In this document: piece by piece, positions 42,286 through 54,055 of the stretch
How positions within the stretch are numbered: position 1 is the first letter of the stretch
Layout: each line of letters starts with the position of its first letter
Assembly (NCBI GenBank): GCA_946902985.2
Contig: OX336393.1
Location: 46,701,131-46,765,130, forward strand
Source of the DNA: Meconema thalassinum
Taxonomy: Eukaryota > Arthropoda > Insecta > Orthoptera > Tettigoniidae
Direction of reading: 5' to 3'
DNA: 64,000 bases
Translations under genes and position numbers: made by a program
The notes under the pieces: generated by a model
The model's database searches: none
What the model saw: only the letters and a program-made list of their open reading frames with translations
Told to the model about the DNA's origin: nothing

Positions 42286-43275
42286 GAACAGTGTTCAGGG
42301 CAGTTCTAGGATGTTTTCAAGTTTGACTTGTTTGCCTGAAGGGCTACCACCTGTGAGTTTTTCATGAAATGTGGTTTGTTGTTAATTAATTTTACAGGCT
42401 CAGGACATCCTGGTCATCATATCCATGTACTTGGGTGAGTATGCTGATTTCATCTGATAACCTGTGTTTCTGTGGTTACTATGATTATGTAACTGAAATC
42501 AGATAAGTCGAGGATTCGGGTAGGTGCCCGAGAACCTGAAGAGGGTATGATTTTGAGGGAGGGTGCAAAGAACCGAGGGAAATTTATTGATCTCAGTGTA
42601 TCTTCTCTCTCCCCTTTCAGTCCGTGACCTAACTTTCATGGCTGCTCTTCGGGTTGTGCCATTGAAGGCGAATAAGAGCCGACATGATGTAACTTATGCT
42701 ATGACGGGCTTTCAAAGGAAGTGTGGATGATCTGGTGACACACAAACTAAATTACAATAACAGCAAAGTATATTTGCATAAAATATGAGAGTAGCGCCTT
42801 CTTTATATTTCAAGACCTTGTAGTCGCCTGTCAAGGAAGAGAACACGATGTGAGATTAGCATAATTGCTGTGATAATGAAGAAACCCAAGATACCAGCAG
42901 TGGAGTAGCATCTCATGGCTCAGTTCAGAGAAGGAAACCCATCAGTAATTATTGGAGATATGGCAGTATTCATTGGCGGTAGAACCTATTGTTCTGGTGC
43001 TCTAGCGAAAAAAATTATGACATTGGAAATATTCATCTGTTTGGCAAATTAATATTGTTCCATCAAACATACATTAAAAACAGTCATGTGTTGTCGGAGT
43101 CGGACAGTTTGAGATAGATGAACTGTTTTAGGAACCAGTCGACATTTCCAAACTGATTGATTCAGAGAGAATGTGAGTAGAGATATGGTTATTTAATTGC
43201 TAACTGAATACATACATGTTTGAATAAATAACACAGACCAACTGAAGTAGATCTTAATATTTAATTATGAAAACA
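42286..43275. other. Mostly unassigned DNA
   Basis: A faint Y-like 3' stretch (GATTTCATCTGATAACCTGTG, about 42448-42470) and a possible Merlin-type DDE trace (VGVGQFEIDELF, about 43095-43131) were seen. Neither is secure. Confidence 0.3.
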
Positions 43276-43448
43276 AATCTTAGCAGACAAAGTAGTGGTC
43301 CCTATCTCAGCAGACAAAGTAGGGGTCCCCATCTCAGCAGACAAAGTAGAGGTCCCCATCTCAGCAGACAAAGTAGGGGTGCCCATCTTAGCAGACAAAG
43401 TAGGGGTCCCCATCTCAGCAGACAAAGTAGGGGTGCCCATCTTAGCAA
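43276..43448 (+). repeat. 27-bp minisatellite, about six units
   Basis: Units of CTCAGCAGACAAAGTAGGGG plus TCCCCAT repeat head to tail. As 27 is a multiple of three, two frames stay open across the array (SADKVGVPI and LSRQSRGPH repeats), but no gene surrounds it. Confidence 0.88.
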
Positions 43449-46119
43449 ATATTAAGCAATTCCCTCAATTGCGCCAAATGTTGAAAGGCTAGAGGTTAAA
43501 GTAAAAATAACAAATTTTGAAAATCACTTCCGGCCTAAGTACAGTTCCAGAAAAACAGCCTAAAATCGCTCGTTTCTTTACACGTTTTATTTTTGATTCA
43601 AATCCTCGCCAAATTAACTTATTTACATAATTCCTTCCTTGGTTCAACACTGAGCCCGTCAGACGAGTTGTTTGGGTTGCCACTAACCGCCATGGCTCCC
43701 CAGACAACTCACCGTCTGGACGCATAAGCCGAGAAAGCTTGAGTGTACTTCCTATAGGTCATTGCGCACGAGGACGCAGCATCCCGGGGCGATCGGGCAG
43801 ACACGGCCAAAAATGTGAATGGACCCAAGAAGCACACTCTAGAAACACTTAGCTTAAAATGATAACATCCAGTCTTATGTAAAACTCGAATAAAATTTAT
43901 TTAAAAATGTGCAAACACCTATCCTAGTTCGGAGGGTTAATCTCGGGCTAATCCCGCAAGCTAAATAAAAAAAGGTTAAAGTTTATGATCCTAAACTGAT
44001 TGTAAATTGAAATAACCCTCGAGAAAGATCTAGTTACAAAAAATGCAATAGCAGCAAGCTAGGGCAGTGGCACGTTAAGTACACCCTACACAAAGAAACT
44101 GGTTACTTATGAATTTAAATTAACAACAACAAAGATCAAAAGAATTTATGATGGTACCACTGCCTTATTTATCTTTAAATAAGTTAAATCTAGCTAAATC
44201 CAGAAAATTATAACAAAGTATACGGTGACTGACTACCGTAACAAACAAACATTTAATAACAAAGCTATGTGACAAACCAGTATAGAAATAAAATAACTAA
44301 GTTCCTTACAAACTATCAGGTACAAGGGGTAAACATACATTTATACACAAATTAATAAATAAATAAATAAGACACAGCTTTCAGAAACCTTCATATTATT
44401 GCCCTGCGTACACGCAAGAATACTCTTTGCATCCTTGGGTCATCTAGTGTTTGTTATGTTGGTAAATGCGTGATCCCAAAACACGTCTTATATTACTGAG
44501 GTGTCGTGCGCCACTAGCTGAGAACTAATGGTCCGCGACAACTCTGTGATCAAAACGTAGTGTAAGTCATTCCCCACTCGGAAATGTGACTGATCCTATG
44601 AGCTGGCCAGTTCGCATCCAATCGCAAGTCAAAGTTTTACTGTCATTTTAGTTATTCTAGTTATGACAATTAGGTTTTATTATTATTAGAAGCGTGATCT
44701 GTCGTCGGTTTAGAGTACTGGCTCATTCCTCAAAGGACACCTAGGCTTAAACTCGTGAAGTCTCTCTAAGAACAACACTAATGATTATCGGCTCACATCT
44801 GGCCGGAATTCACAATAACACTGTCGGGGCTCAAAGCTCACCGTAGCAGTCTTCAGGTACTGACCTGGACATCATCGGCTCACACCTGGCCGGAATAAAT
44901 GGTCGCAGATATGACAATCTGTACGACGACGCAACACAAGGCGTCACAACAATAACACAAGCCTACAAAATCGGTGTCAAAACATCTCATAAAACAGACA
45001 AAAGCTTCTACTCATCATAATACACACTCCTGGTGTTCAATCATCTCGCTTCCTAAAGCGGTAATTCTAGTAAATATCGTCCAATGACGTAATAAACATG
45101 TAACAGCTATGAACATTCATATATCCTTGACCCAAAGTAATCAATGCATTCCATCACGTTGAATTGGGGTGTGCGCATGCGCGTCGTGACTAAACAAAAA
45201 AAACCAAGTCGTCTCATCTGAGCGCTGCGGATCTCCATACAGTTCACAAACATTCAGCAGCTTGTCAAATCACTTACACTCATCTCATCGCGTCTGCGAT
45301 GTAACACACTACATGGGCGTATAATATCTCTCAAATAGAAGTCTTTCTGGTATAACGCTGGCTTAAAATTTAACACAATTATACAATAATTTTCCGTGGT
45401 TTCACCACCACGCTAAAATTGTATGAACACTCATAGGTAACGTCGAAATGTTACAAAGACAAAATAGTGGAGATATTCCACTTTAAAAATGACTTTGGAA
45501 ATGGATAAAAATATTCCACTCCGATTATGATGTACAATATGCCTTTACAAACTTTCTCGTGTCTCACAACTCGACACTGAATCAAAAATAATAAAGAGTT
45601 GACAATCCTACTAACTGATAGGTCGACTTAAATGATACAATGGCATCGGGTTCGATGCTAGGTTGGCATCTACAATAATGCTCCCAAATATAGTTCTCCT
45701 CAGAACTAGTGGCATCAAAGCTCACATTAAAGCTTAAATAAATCCATTCAAAAGGGTCATGACTTCTGTCGATCATGAAAATGATACGAGGCTCAAATAG
45801 CTCCAAAAAGAACTAACAGTGGCGTAAAAGAGAGGTTCGCAAACAGGGGGTCAGGAAAAATAACCGAATAATGGTTGTCCATTATTCCAAATTCCTATTC
45901 TAGTCCATCTGAAGGACTGACCAAATCAAATCAAAGTGATTTGAGGTCTCCCTAACCAAAATTAGGACAAAAATCCTGCGCGAACACCTTTACTTGCACC
46001 AAACACTCTGGTGACTAACTCATCCACTGAAATAAAGCATAATTAAACTAACTACAAGAAATCCCTGCCTGACTGGTGTCACAAGTTCGGTTAATGTCTA
46101 CATTCTACAATCTATAATC
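43449..46119. other. 2.7 kb without recognised content
   Basis: No domain-bearing open frame. A 22-bp sequence TCGGCTCACATCTGGCCGGA AT occurs at 44788-44809 and, with one change, at 44874-44895. The general character (long, non-coding, with an AATAAATAAATAAATAAG run near 44350) would suit a degenerate LTR, but no ends were found. Confidence 0.3.
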
Positions 46120-46159
46120 TACTACCACAGATCAACCCGTACAAAAGAAAAGATTTGAC

Positions 46160-46430
46160 TCACTCTAAAGCCACCATAATCGAAGATTCCAACAGTATGG
46201 TGTAACAGAGATTCAGGAAGGTTGGCAATCTTCCATGAACCTGCTCGGATATCGAGCTTATACAACTCCATTCCTCTCCACCGGCTTCTCGTCTTTCGAG
46301 TAAAGATCTCCTCCTCATGGTCAACGGTAAGGTTGAGTGTACCATGGATCTCCACATCCAGGTTGGTGTTCGTTGATTCTCCTGCCATGGTTGTAGATTC
46401 GTCCTCCTCCTTGTCAAAATATTCCTCACA
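46160..46430 (-). other. Possible host exon (unrecognised protein)
   Basis: The minus strand stays open from a TAG near 46436 through an ATG at 46388 and reads MAGESTNTNLDVEIHGTLNL, EEEIFTRKTRSRWRGMELYK, LDIRAGSWKIANLPESLLHH, then TVGIFDYGGFR. A good splice donor context (AGA/GTGAGT) follows near 46162. The composition looks like real protein, and the ELYKLD...GSWK...LPE pattern is faintly kelch-like. No repeat copy of it occurs in the window. An alternative is an unrecognised mobile element. Confidence 0.3.
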
Positions 46431-46899
46431 CCATGGTGTCTACTCCATGATACTGGTCATCTTGGGCGTTGTAATGATAGCGTACGCGTAGTTGACGTTC
46501 AAGTACATCGTGAAGTTATCACACGTGTTTTCCACTGATTTGAAATTAAGCACAGTATAACATTATAGCAAATCACTGGCTTTATAGTGCAGACTTTCAA
46601 CAAATGGCCTTTCACTGTCTGCTTCACTGCATTTAATAGACATGTGTTGTCAGCAATCACTTATTCGAATATATGTTTTACACATCCACAAATATCGCAC
46701 TGATCTGGCGACCATGAGTGTCGGTCTCTCTGCCTCGTGCAGAGTCAAAAGTTGAGTCGTTGACGGTCCATTTCCTCCCGCCCATCTACGGTGCAAATAC
46801 CTTTCACCTAATCACAAAAATGTGGTAAACATCGAAATGTTTCCTTGAAGCAGTGTTACATAGTGGAATGATCTGAGACTTTTACATGCAAAATAGGTA

Positions 46900-47060
46900 A
46901 TACTTGTTCCCAGAATAAAATATTCAGGTGAGTGTCCAGAGTCAAGACAACTCCCATATCTTCCTGTATGTCCTGCGCTGTAACAGGGCGCGTTCTGTTT
47001 CACAGACATGACTTGTTCCTCGTAAGTTCCAACCAATATCACCGAGCCATGAGCTTCCAC
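46900..47060 (-). other. Possible host exon (unrecognised protein)
   Basis: The minus strand reads MEAHGSVILVGTYEEQVMSV, KQNAPCYSAGHTGRYGSCLD then SGHSPEYF before becoming low-quality. It lies upstream, in the same direction, of the open stretch at 46160-46430 and could belong to the same gene. No domain recognised; chance cannot be excluded. Confidence 0.22.
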
Positions 47061-47143
47061 GGGCTCAATACCCTCAGGTGCTTTTTGATTTTTTGAAAAA
47101 TATTTATGCCGGAATCAGCTTTAGGGCCTTAAGCGAAAGTTTG

Positions 47144-47538
47144 CATTGACTCACATTAGCACTCGTAGTGGTAGAAGGGGAAAACTGCTAATCTAATCGA
47201 CCGGATATGGTTGAGTTTCATTGACTCACACTAGCGCTCGTAGTGATAGAAGAAGCAAACTGCTAATTTAATCGACCGGATACAGTTGAGTTTCATTGAC
47301 TCACACTAGCGCTCATAGAGGTAGAACAGGCAAATTGCTAATCTAGTCGACCGGATATGGTTGAGTCTCATTGACTCACACTAGTGCTCGCAGTGGTAGA
47401 AGAGGAAACCTGCTAATCTAATTGACAAGATATGGTTGTGTTCATTGTCACACACTAGCAGTCGTAGTGGTAGAAAAGGAAACTGCTAATCTAATCGACC
47501 GATATGGTTGTGTTCATTGACACACACTAGCGCTCGTA
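47144..47538 (+). repeat. 75-bp tandem repeat, about five and a half units
   Basis: Each unit begins CATTGACTCACACTAGCGCT and continues CGTAGTGGTAGAAGAGGAAA to CGACCGGATATGGTTGAGTT. Units are 75, 75, 75, about 74 and about 72 bp and 85-90 percent alike by eye. The last runs into the dispersed repeat that follows. Confidence 0.9.
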
Positions 47539-48150
47539 GCACCATTTTGGCCGTGCCCTTCAAATTTTGTTACGACTCACCAATCCAACATGGCAGCTGT
47601 GCGAAATATTTCTCGGACATTCTATATCTCCGAAACTATTTCAGATTCACCCTGAAGTACTGTACGGTGATAAAGGGCACTACTAGAAGTTCATCTATGT
47701 AACTTTTAAAAACTTGTACAGCTCAAAACAAACATGGCAGCCAAGCGAATTTGGAACATATTATTAAACTTTTCTTGCCATTTAACCATATGAGCGCAGT
47801 GAAATATGGTACAGTAAATGTTTATACGCATTGTAATGCACTGACATCTACATTATTTCAATTGTATTCATAACCACAAGATGGCAGCTGTGCGAAATTT
47901 TAAAATCTCGCTTTCATTTCTTTTGTCGTTTGAAGTTTCAATAATACACCTACACAATAATCTTCATGTAATACTACATAACTCTATGACCTACATAATA
48001 TAAGAATCCAACATGGCGACCATACGAAATATTTAGACAGTTCTCAATATCTACGAATCTATTACAGCATTCAAGCTGAAATTTTGTATGATGATAGAGG
48101 CAATTAATATAAGTAGGATATAATAAAATAGGCTAATAATAGAATGCATC
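47539..48150 (+). repeat. Dispersed repeat (ATGGCGGC-rich, copy 1)
   Basis: CACCATTTTGGCCGTGCCCT, ACATGGCAGCTGTGCGAAAT, AAAGGGCACTACTA and AATCCAACATGGCGACCAT occur in the same order at 58135-58860. This kind of repeat, with ATGGCGGC and nearby GAAACTCGGTA-type phrases, is often the 3' region of insect RTE-like elements, but no coding part is attached here. Confidence 0.7.
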
Positions 48151-48184
48151 TAATAGAAATCAAAAACCGCTATGGACGGGAAAT

Positions 48185-48745
48185 TTGCAGGTGTAAATTC
48201 AAAGAAGTAGTAGACTTCTGTTACTTAGGAAGCAACATAACTAGTGATGCACGAAGCAAAGAGGAATTCATTTCTACAGAAAATAAATCTGTTGATATCG
48301 AATATAGATTTAGGTATTAGGAAGTAATTTTTGAAAGCCTTTGTCTGGAGCGTGGCGCTCTATGGAAGTGAAACTTGGACTATTGGTGCAGCAGAAAAGA
48401 GGAGAATTGAAGGGTTTGAAATGTAGTGTTACAGGAGAATGATGAAGATCAGATGGGTAGATAGGGTTACAAATGAAGAGGTATTAAGACGAGTGGGAGA
48501 GGACTGATGTACTGGCGACTGCTAATGAAGAGAAGAGATAGGTTGGTAGGACAGTTACTAAGACACCCAGAAATAGCAAGCTTAGTTATGGATGAAAGGG
48601 TCGAGGACAAGAACTGTAGGGGTAGACCAAGGTTAGAATATGTTAAACAGATTGTCTCAGATGTCAGAGATGAAACGATTAGCTCAGGCCAGGGAGGCAT
48701 GCAGTGCTGCATCAAACCAGTCAGTAGACTGAAGACTCAAACAAC
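48185..48745 (+). pseudogene. LINE ORF2 C-terminal fragment
   Basis: Same family as 37003-37512: VVDFCYLGSNITSDARSKEE, then KAFVWSVALYGSETWTIGAA, RIEGFEM followed by TAG, EEVLRRVGED, and GRPRLEYVKQIVSDVRDETI. It ends at GTAGACTGAAGAC followed by a CAACAACAAC tail. Frameshifts and a stop make it dead. Confidence 0.8.
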
Positions 48746-48989
48746 AACACTTTATAACTTCTACGTCAGTAAGGGCTAAAATAATAATGCAGTTTATCAG
48801 TGGTTGTAATGAATGTGACTTAGTGATAATTAAAACAGGTTGAATTGTTTGTTTAAGTGACTTGCGCTTTTCGTCTCATGACTTGTAGAGGAGAAGAACT
48901 TGGAGAGCAAAGTTCGCGGGGAAGTTGAGACAGCTGATTTATTTGGCAAGTTTTTATAAAGTTAGATGTTATACCTGCGGCAAGTTACG

Positions 48990-49315
48990 AAGTTACACAC
49001 GTTTTATGGCGTGATACACGTGTGGTGTCATGGGACTGACTCTTATCATCAAGTGCTGTAGACTTCGCCCCGCAGCCAGATTCTGGTGTCCTCAGGGGAA
49101 ACTCCCTTCGCCAAATAATCTGGCCTACTTCATTATCAACCACAGCATAGAATAAAGCACTGACGAGGAGGATTGGTGTTGGGCCTGTGTGTTGTGGTGA
49201 GGACTTCATAAGATACTCAGTCTCCGAACTATAGGACATCAAAACATTCATTGCCCAACCGGAAATTGAACTCGGGGCCCTCCGGGCTAAAGCCTTAACA
49301 GAATGGCACCATCCG
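48990..49315 (-). repeat. Probable tRNA-derived SINE (family S)
   Basis: On the minus strand a head with AAGGCTTTAGCCCGGAGGGC and GAGTTCAATTTCCGG is followed by a body ending near 48990. No second copy in the window. Confidence 0.45.
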
Positions 49316-50320
49316 AGTTTACCTCATGTCGTAGTTACTAGCGTTCTTGGCCGTCGCAACTAGTGGTACGTGGGTTGGCGCCAATGGGACCCCAGCCGAG
49401 TTGGCATTGTTTCCACTTACTTGTGCCGGGCTCCTCACCGTCTTCTTTCCTGTCGAACTCTCTTGGTCAACTCTTGTTCTCTTCCGACTCCGACGGTATT
49501 AGGGTATCCGAGGCCAAGGGAGTCCTTCACTTTCCCGCCTTAATTGGCCCTTGTCTCATCTTTCCTGATAACCTAATTTTTCGAGGGGTGAGCCTTCTTT
49601 TTTTTCATGTTATCTCCTGCCTTCTGAAAAAGGCCCTCAAGGAGGCAGGGTGTATGTAGCCCCACCACTTTTGGTGCACCCTGGATATTCCTACACCCTC
49701 AGGGGCTCACGGCTGGTGAGTTTGGGAGTTGGTGACCCCGAGGGATTTCTGAGCTGGGTACGTTTGTTCACTTTTTCCACTGACTTTGAGGCGGGCCGTA
49801 TCCTCTTTCCCTTTCCTATCTGACTTTCATGGCTCTTCTTCCTTCCAAGTCCCTCACTCTTCATTCTTCGAGGGTTGACGGCATTTCTTTTCTCCCTGTC
49901 CTCTATTTGCCTTATCATGTATTTGTTTACCATTTCTTCTTCTAGTATGTATGTCTGTAGTTAGTATTAGTTATAGTTTTCATTCTCATCTCATCTTTCA
50001 CTATCACCCAGACCATTAGGGGCCGATAACCTAGATGTTAGGCCCCTTAAACGAACTATTAGCATCATCATCATCATCTTTGCCGTCGCTGTGAACGTCG
50101 GACTTTGATTTCTGCTGTGCCAAGAACTATAATTTTGGTCTCAGGGCTGGGGAGGGGTTCACTCAGTATCATGACGCAGAACTCTGGATTCGATTCCTAC
50201 CTTAACTATCCCGGGGATTAGTTTTCCGTGGTTTCCCACTTGTACTTCAGGTGAATACCAGGATGGCACGTGAATTAGGCAACTGCCTCCTCCTAAGCAC
50301 AAATGCACACACTAGTAAAA
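49316..50320 (+). repeat. SINE family T, copy split by X5
   Basis: Its head (TCGTAGTTACTAGCGTTCTTGG) stops at 49357 and continues at 50082 (GCCGTCGCTGTGAACGTCGG, GCCAAGAACTATAATTTTGG). The intact order is seen at 53452-53600. A core TTTTCCGTGGTTTCCCACTT near 50222 matches the SINEs at 28651 and 9736. Confidence 0.6.
49358..50081 (+). mobile_element. Family X, copy X5 (about 724 bp)
   Basis: Begins AACTAGTGGTACGTGGGTTG, runs through CCTTAATTGGCCCTTGTCTC and CCTCAGGGGCTCACGGCTGG, and ends in the perfect stem AGGGGCC...GGCCCCT, ACGAACTATTAGC and an (ATC)n tail. The duplication is GCCGTCGC at 49350-49357 and 50082-50089. It lacks the minisatellite of X1 and looks close to full length. Confidence 0.8.
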
Positions 50321-50459
50321 CCGTCACAATGCATCAGACATATTCCAAAATTGGAACTATATTGCGATGACCGACTAAAGAATTTACAATATCAATTGTC
50401 AATAAGGCTACATCAACGTAGATCGAGTATGAATCAACAACAGTAACTTCACACACGGG

Positions 50460-50895
50460 TTTTCATCCGTCTATTAATTCGTTTGATCAAGAGCAAGAAT
50501 ATATGTTTATGTTTATGTTTAATTGTTTAAAAGTTTAATAGTTTAAAAGTTTAATAGTTTGTATTTTATTTAATTTTAATAACAAATTTTTTTTTCTTGT
50601 TAATTTTTTATATTTTAAATTTCTTTGAGTTTTTATTTTTAATTTAGGCTACTTCTTTTTTGATGTTACATTTTTTCTTTTTTATTATTTAATTTTTCTA
50701 ATTCTTTTCATTATTTAATTCTTTTTAATTTTTCAGTTTATATTTTTAATTTAAAAAAATGATTGTTCTAATTTCAATTGTTTTAAATTATTGTAAATTC
50801 TACATTTTTAAATTTAATTTTTTTTATTTTCAATTTTGGAATTTAAGTACATTTTATAATCGATTTTTTATAATTTTTATTTGAAATATAAATTT
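50460..50895. repeat. AT-rich low-complexity tract
   Basis: Long runs of TTTAATTTTT-type sequence with GTTTAATAGTTTAAAA repeats. No gene content. Confidence 0.85.
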
Positions 50896-51294
50896 TATCG
50901 AATGGTGTAGCTACGTAAGATGGAGGCAAGGCCAGTAGTCGACTTCAGCAGTTTCCAACCGCATCGTCCCCCTTTCTAGTTCCCAACAGTTGTTGTGTCA
51001 ATCGCTACTTCCAACCTACGTATCCGGTGTCAATCATTTCATAAACTCCTCTGATGGGGTGGGTGTCAGGAAGGACATCAGGTCTTTAAAGCATTAGTCA
51101 AATTGAAAGTTATCATATCTTATAGCCTACTCGTTTTTTCCTCTACTTTTACCCAAGAAATATCCGACTTGTGTACATTGTCTGGCCCAACCTTGACTGG
51201 GTCTTACAAACAGAGACGTTTAACAGAGTGTAAAAATATCTGGCGTTACCTGGACTCGAACCTGGGACTTCAGTATTCAACCTCGATGCTCCTA
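50896..51294 (-). repeat. tRNA-like repeat interrupted by SINE Y
   Basis: The minus strand reads GCGTTAGCTCAGTTGGTAGG AGCAT (51850-51824 and across to 51286), then GGTTCGAGTCC near 51255, an A and a B box at tRNA spacing once Y (51295-51814) is removed. The T stem has one mismatch and the acceptor does not pair well, so it is a SINE or tRNA relic. Its downstream body reaches roughly 50900 (GTGTCAGGAAGGACATCAGG is near 51065). Confidence 0.5.
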
Positions 51295-51814
51295 TCGGCG
51301 GCTTCAGTGGCGTAGTTGGTAGCATGCTGAGGTTCTGTGCACAAGGTCTCGGGTTCAAGCCCGGCCGAAGTCGTCGGAATTATTAAGAGCGTGAAAAAAC
51401 CCTCAGTATGCCTTCCTTCGGAGAGGAAATAATGCCGGTGGTCCCATGACTTAGATTTATGGCATGAAAAAGAACCTTCCACTAATTACGCTTGTGTGAA
51501 TCCAAAGTATGTAGGTTTGAATTGATAACGCTATATTTGTTCCTATGTTCGCCGCGAGGTGCTGGCTGCGATGGCATCTAGTAGACAAGTCCGCAGATAG
51601 GTGTCGTGGACGGTAGCATTTGGTAGCAAAAGAAGGAACTATTTGAAAATTGATCGTATGCAGTCCTTGCCTGAATCACAGAAAATTCACACTAACACAG
51701 CCATCACAATTAACACCGGTTATCAGACAGATTCTACACACTCCCAAAGTACACGGGGCTACAAGACCGCGATGTCGCGGCCCCTAAACTGAGAAACCAA
51801 CCAAACCACCGACC
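51295..51814 (+). mobile_element. SINE family Y, full-length copy (520 bp)
   Basis: A 9-bp duplication ATGCTCCTA stands at 51286-51294 and 51815-51823. The head has CAGTGGCGTAGTTGGTAGCA (A box region) and GGGTTCAAGCCCGGCC (B box). A long body follows (ATTTATGGCATG, TTAACACCGGTTATCAGACA, AAGTACACGGGGCTAC), and the 3' end is an AACC-type repeat. At 520 bp it is long for a SINE; the body carries no coding frame. Confidence 0.85.
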
Positions 51815-51850
51815 ATGCTCCTACCAACTGAGCTAACGCACGCATACAAT

Positions 51851-52042
51851 TTATTTATGGCTACGAAAGGGGCGATAATTGCTGCCACCTTAACAGCACT
51901 GTGTCGGTAAGGCCAGACCGATTATATACCAAAGCAATCCTGATGGCTTTTACTTCGTGTGCACAACACAAGATAAGAGATTAAAGCCGCATTTGTTATT
52001 GAAATTCCCGTGAAATATAGAATACACATTCTCTTATTGTTA

Positions 52043-52102
<60 letters not shown>

Positions 52103-52589
52103 TTTTATTGTTGCCATCGCTATTTTAAAAGTAAGAAGTAGTCAAAATAAAGTTCGAAGACTATAAAAGTTCACGTGCGTACAAAAAGTAAAAGGTTGCC
52201 ATAATAAAATCTCCTGTATTATCCTACGGAGCATTTAATTTGTTGAATATTTGAATTTTGATTTTGAAATAACAGTTTTCAGTTATCAATTGTTGAATTG
52301 TTTTTTTTTAGAAATTTAATTTTGATTTATAAATATCAATTTTCAGTTATGAATTTTTGAATTGTTGATTATTTTTTGATTTTTTGAATTGTTGAATATT
52401 GTTGAATTGTTTTTTTAATTTGTATTTTTTAATTTTAGAATTTTATTTCTTTAATTTTTGATTCATTGAATGTTGATTTTTTATTTTTTTAAATTTATTT
52501 TCATAATTTATTTCTAATAACATTTTTATTAAAAGTTGAAGTTCAAGTTTTATTCCACGTGCGGTTTTTGCGTTTTCTGAGGTTTGCCT
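51851..52589. other. Unassigned and low-complexity DNA
   Basis: Contains a pure (ATT)n microsatellite at 52045-52098 and a TTGAATTGTTGATTTTTT-type AT-rich tract at 52250-52510. No gene recognised. Confidence 0.6.
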
Positions 52590-52985
52590 GGCCTGTTTGC
52601 CATCTGTTAATGAATGCAGTTCATTTGCATTTGTCTGTTGGCACAGGTTAGAGCAAAATGTGGCTTTGCACCGAGGTCTCAGTCTCACTCATGGCTGTGA
52701 TTATATGGAAGCTACTGAGGTATGGGTTGTGCTTAGTAATGATATTCAGGGCACAGTCAGTGCCTGTGGATGCTGTGAAAGGTTCTACTCATAGGGTTAG
52801 TACTGCTGTACTGACTCAGTGAGGAAAGCAATGGCAAACTACCTCACTCCTCATCTTGCCTAGTACGCCTCAATATAGTGCTGCCTTGGGGTTTTGTGGG
52901 TATCTACCCACATAACCTAACGGCAGTGCTTTTTGAGGATCCAAACAGCCTTCGGGCTGACTACCTAACAGAGGTTCTAACGTTG
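52590..52985 (+). repeat. Interspersed repeat (SINE/MITE-like)
   Basis: GGGCACAGTCAGTGCCTGTG, GTACTGCTGTACTGACTCAG, GGCAAACTACCTCACTCCTC and AGCCTTCGGGCTGACTACC form a string I associate with a common insect repeat. Only one copy lies in this window, so its ends are guessed. Confidence 0.45.
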
Positions 52986-53451
52986 CTTGCTGGTTTCTGT
53001 GAACTTTTGAAAATTTGATTTCATTCACATGAACACGTTTGTGAAAGTCTCCAACAATACGTCGCGTTAAATTGTGCTATCTCACTACAGTTACATATTG
53101 ACCCTGGCTAGCTCCTCCCTCCTTCCTGCACTTACTGAAGGGTTGAAGAATTCATGTTTATATGACTCTAACGCCACAACAATCCAGCAAGAGTTCTCAC
53201 AGGTGGAGGCACCATGACCGAGTGCGGTAATTACCAAGAGCGATGGGTCACATCCTCTTGCTCTAACTTATCAAATTGCTTTGTCTCTGTGTGTTTGAAT
53301 GCAACTGAGAGCTCCAAGAAACTTGGTGAACAAAGGAGGCGGAAGGAGGAGGTCTAGGCTCGTTACAACTCCATTACAGCCTCACATTGGCTTCAGCCAT
53401 CCTAAACACTCTTTCTGAAATCAGGAGAATCGGTAGGTCTAACACCTTCGC
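52986..53451. other. Unassigned intergenic DNA
   Basis: No repeat copy or coding region recognised. Confidence 0.35.
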
Positions 53452-53600
53452 TGTCTGCCTCGTGGCGTAGGGATTAGCATTCTTGGCTCTCACCGTAGAG
53501 GTGCGGGATCGATTCCTGGCTTTCCCAAGAAGTGTAATTCTGGTTTGGAGCTGCAATGGGGTACACTCATCCCCGTGAGGGACAATTGAGGAGAAATGGG
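53452..53600 (+). repeat. SINE family T, partial copy
   Basis: CTCGTGGCGTAGGGATTAGC with GGGATCGATTCCTGGC gives A and B boxes. The following CCAAGAAGTGTAATTCTGG matches the split copy at 49316-50320. Confidence 0.6.
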
Positions 53601-54055
53601 ATCGATTCCTTGGTTTAGACCTTTACAGAAGTCACCCATATTTTCAGGGAAATAAATGTTGAAGGATATTTTTTACACTAATTGGATTCTCTGAATGATC
53701 TTAAGTCTTAAGATGTCTTTTTACATGATGTACATGTTGCATGTTGCTTGAGAGCTTCATTGCCGAAAAGCACCAATCAATCATGTGTTGCTTGTAAGCA
53801 TCATTGCCGATCGAGCGAGAATTACATTTCAGGCTCGTACATAATAATATTAATATCGTATGGCCTCGGTGCCGGGTGCAAGCTTTATTCTTTGACACCC
53901 AGAGCGTACCTTGCATGCCGAATTTCGTTGTTCCTTGAAGCACTATGAACGTCAAGGAGGTTAGATATCTAAGCTCCTTGAACACTATAGCGCTTCCTAG
54001 TCGAGAAATGAGGAACTTTGTGTTGGCAGAAATTCCTGAGATAAATTTGGCCATT

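Noticed and set aside
43276..43448. Direct repeats looking like a CRISPR array
   Set aside because: Units are contiguous 27-mers with no unique spacers, in a eukaryotic setting; it is a minisatellite.
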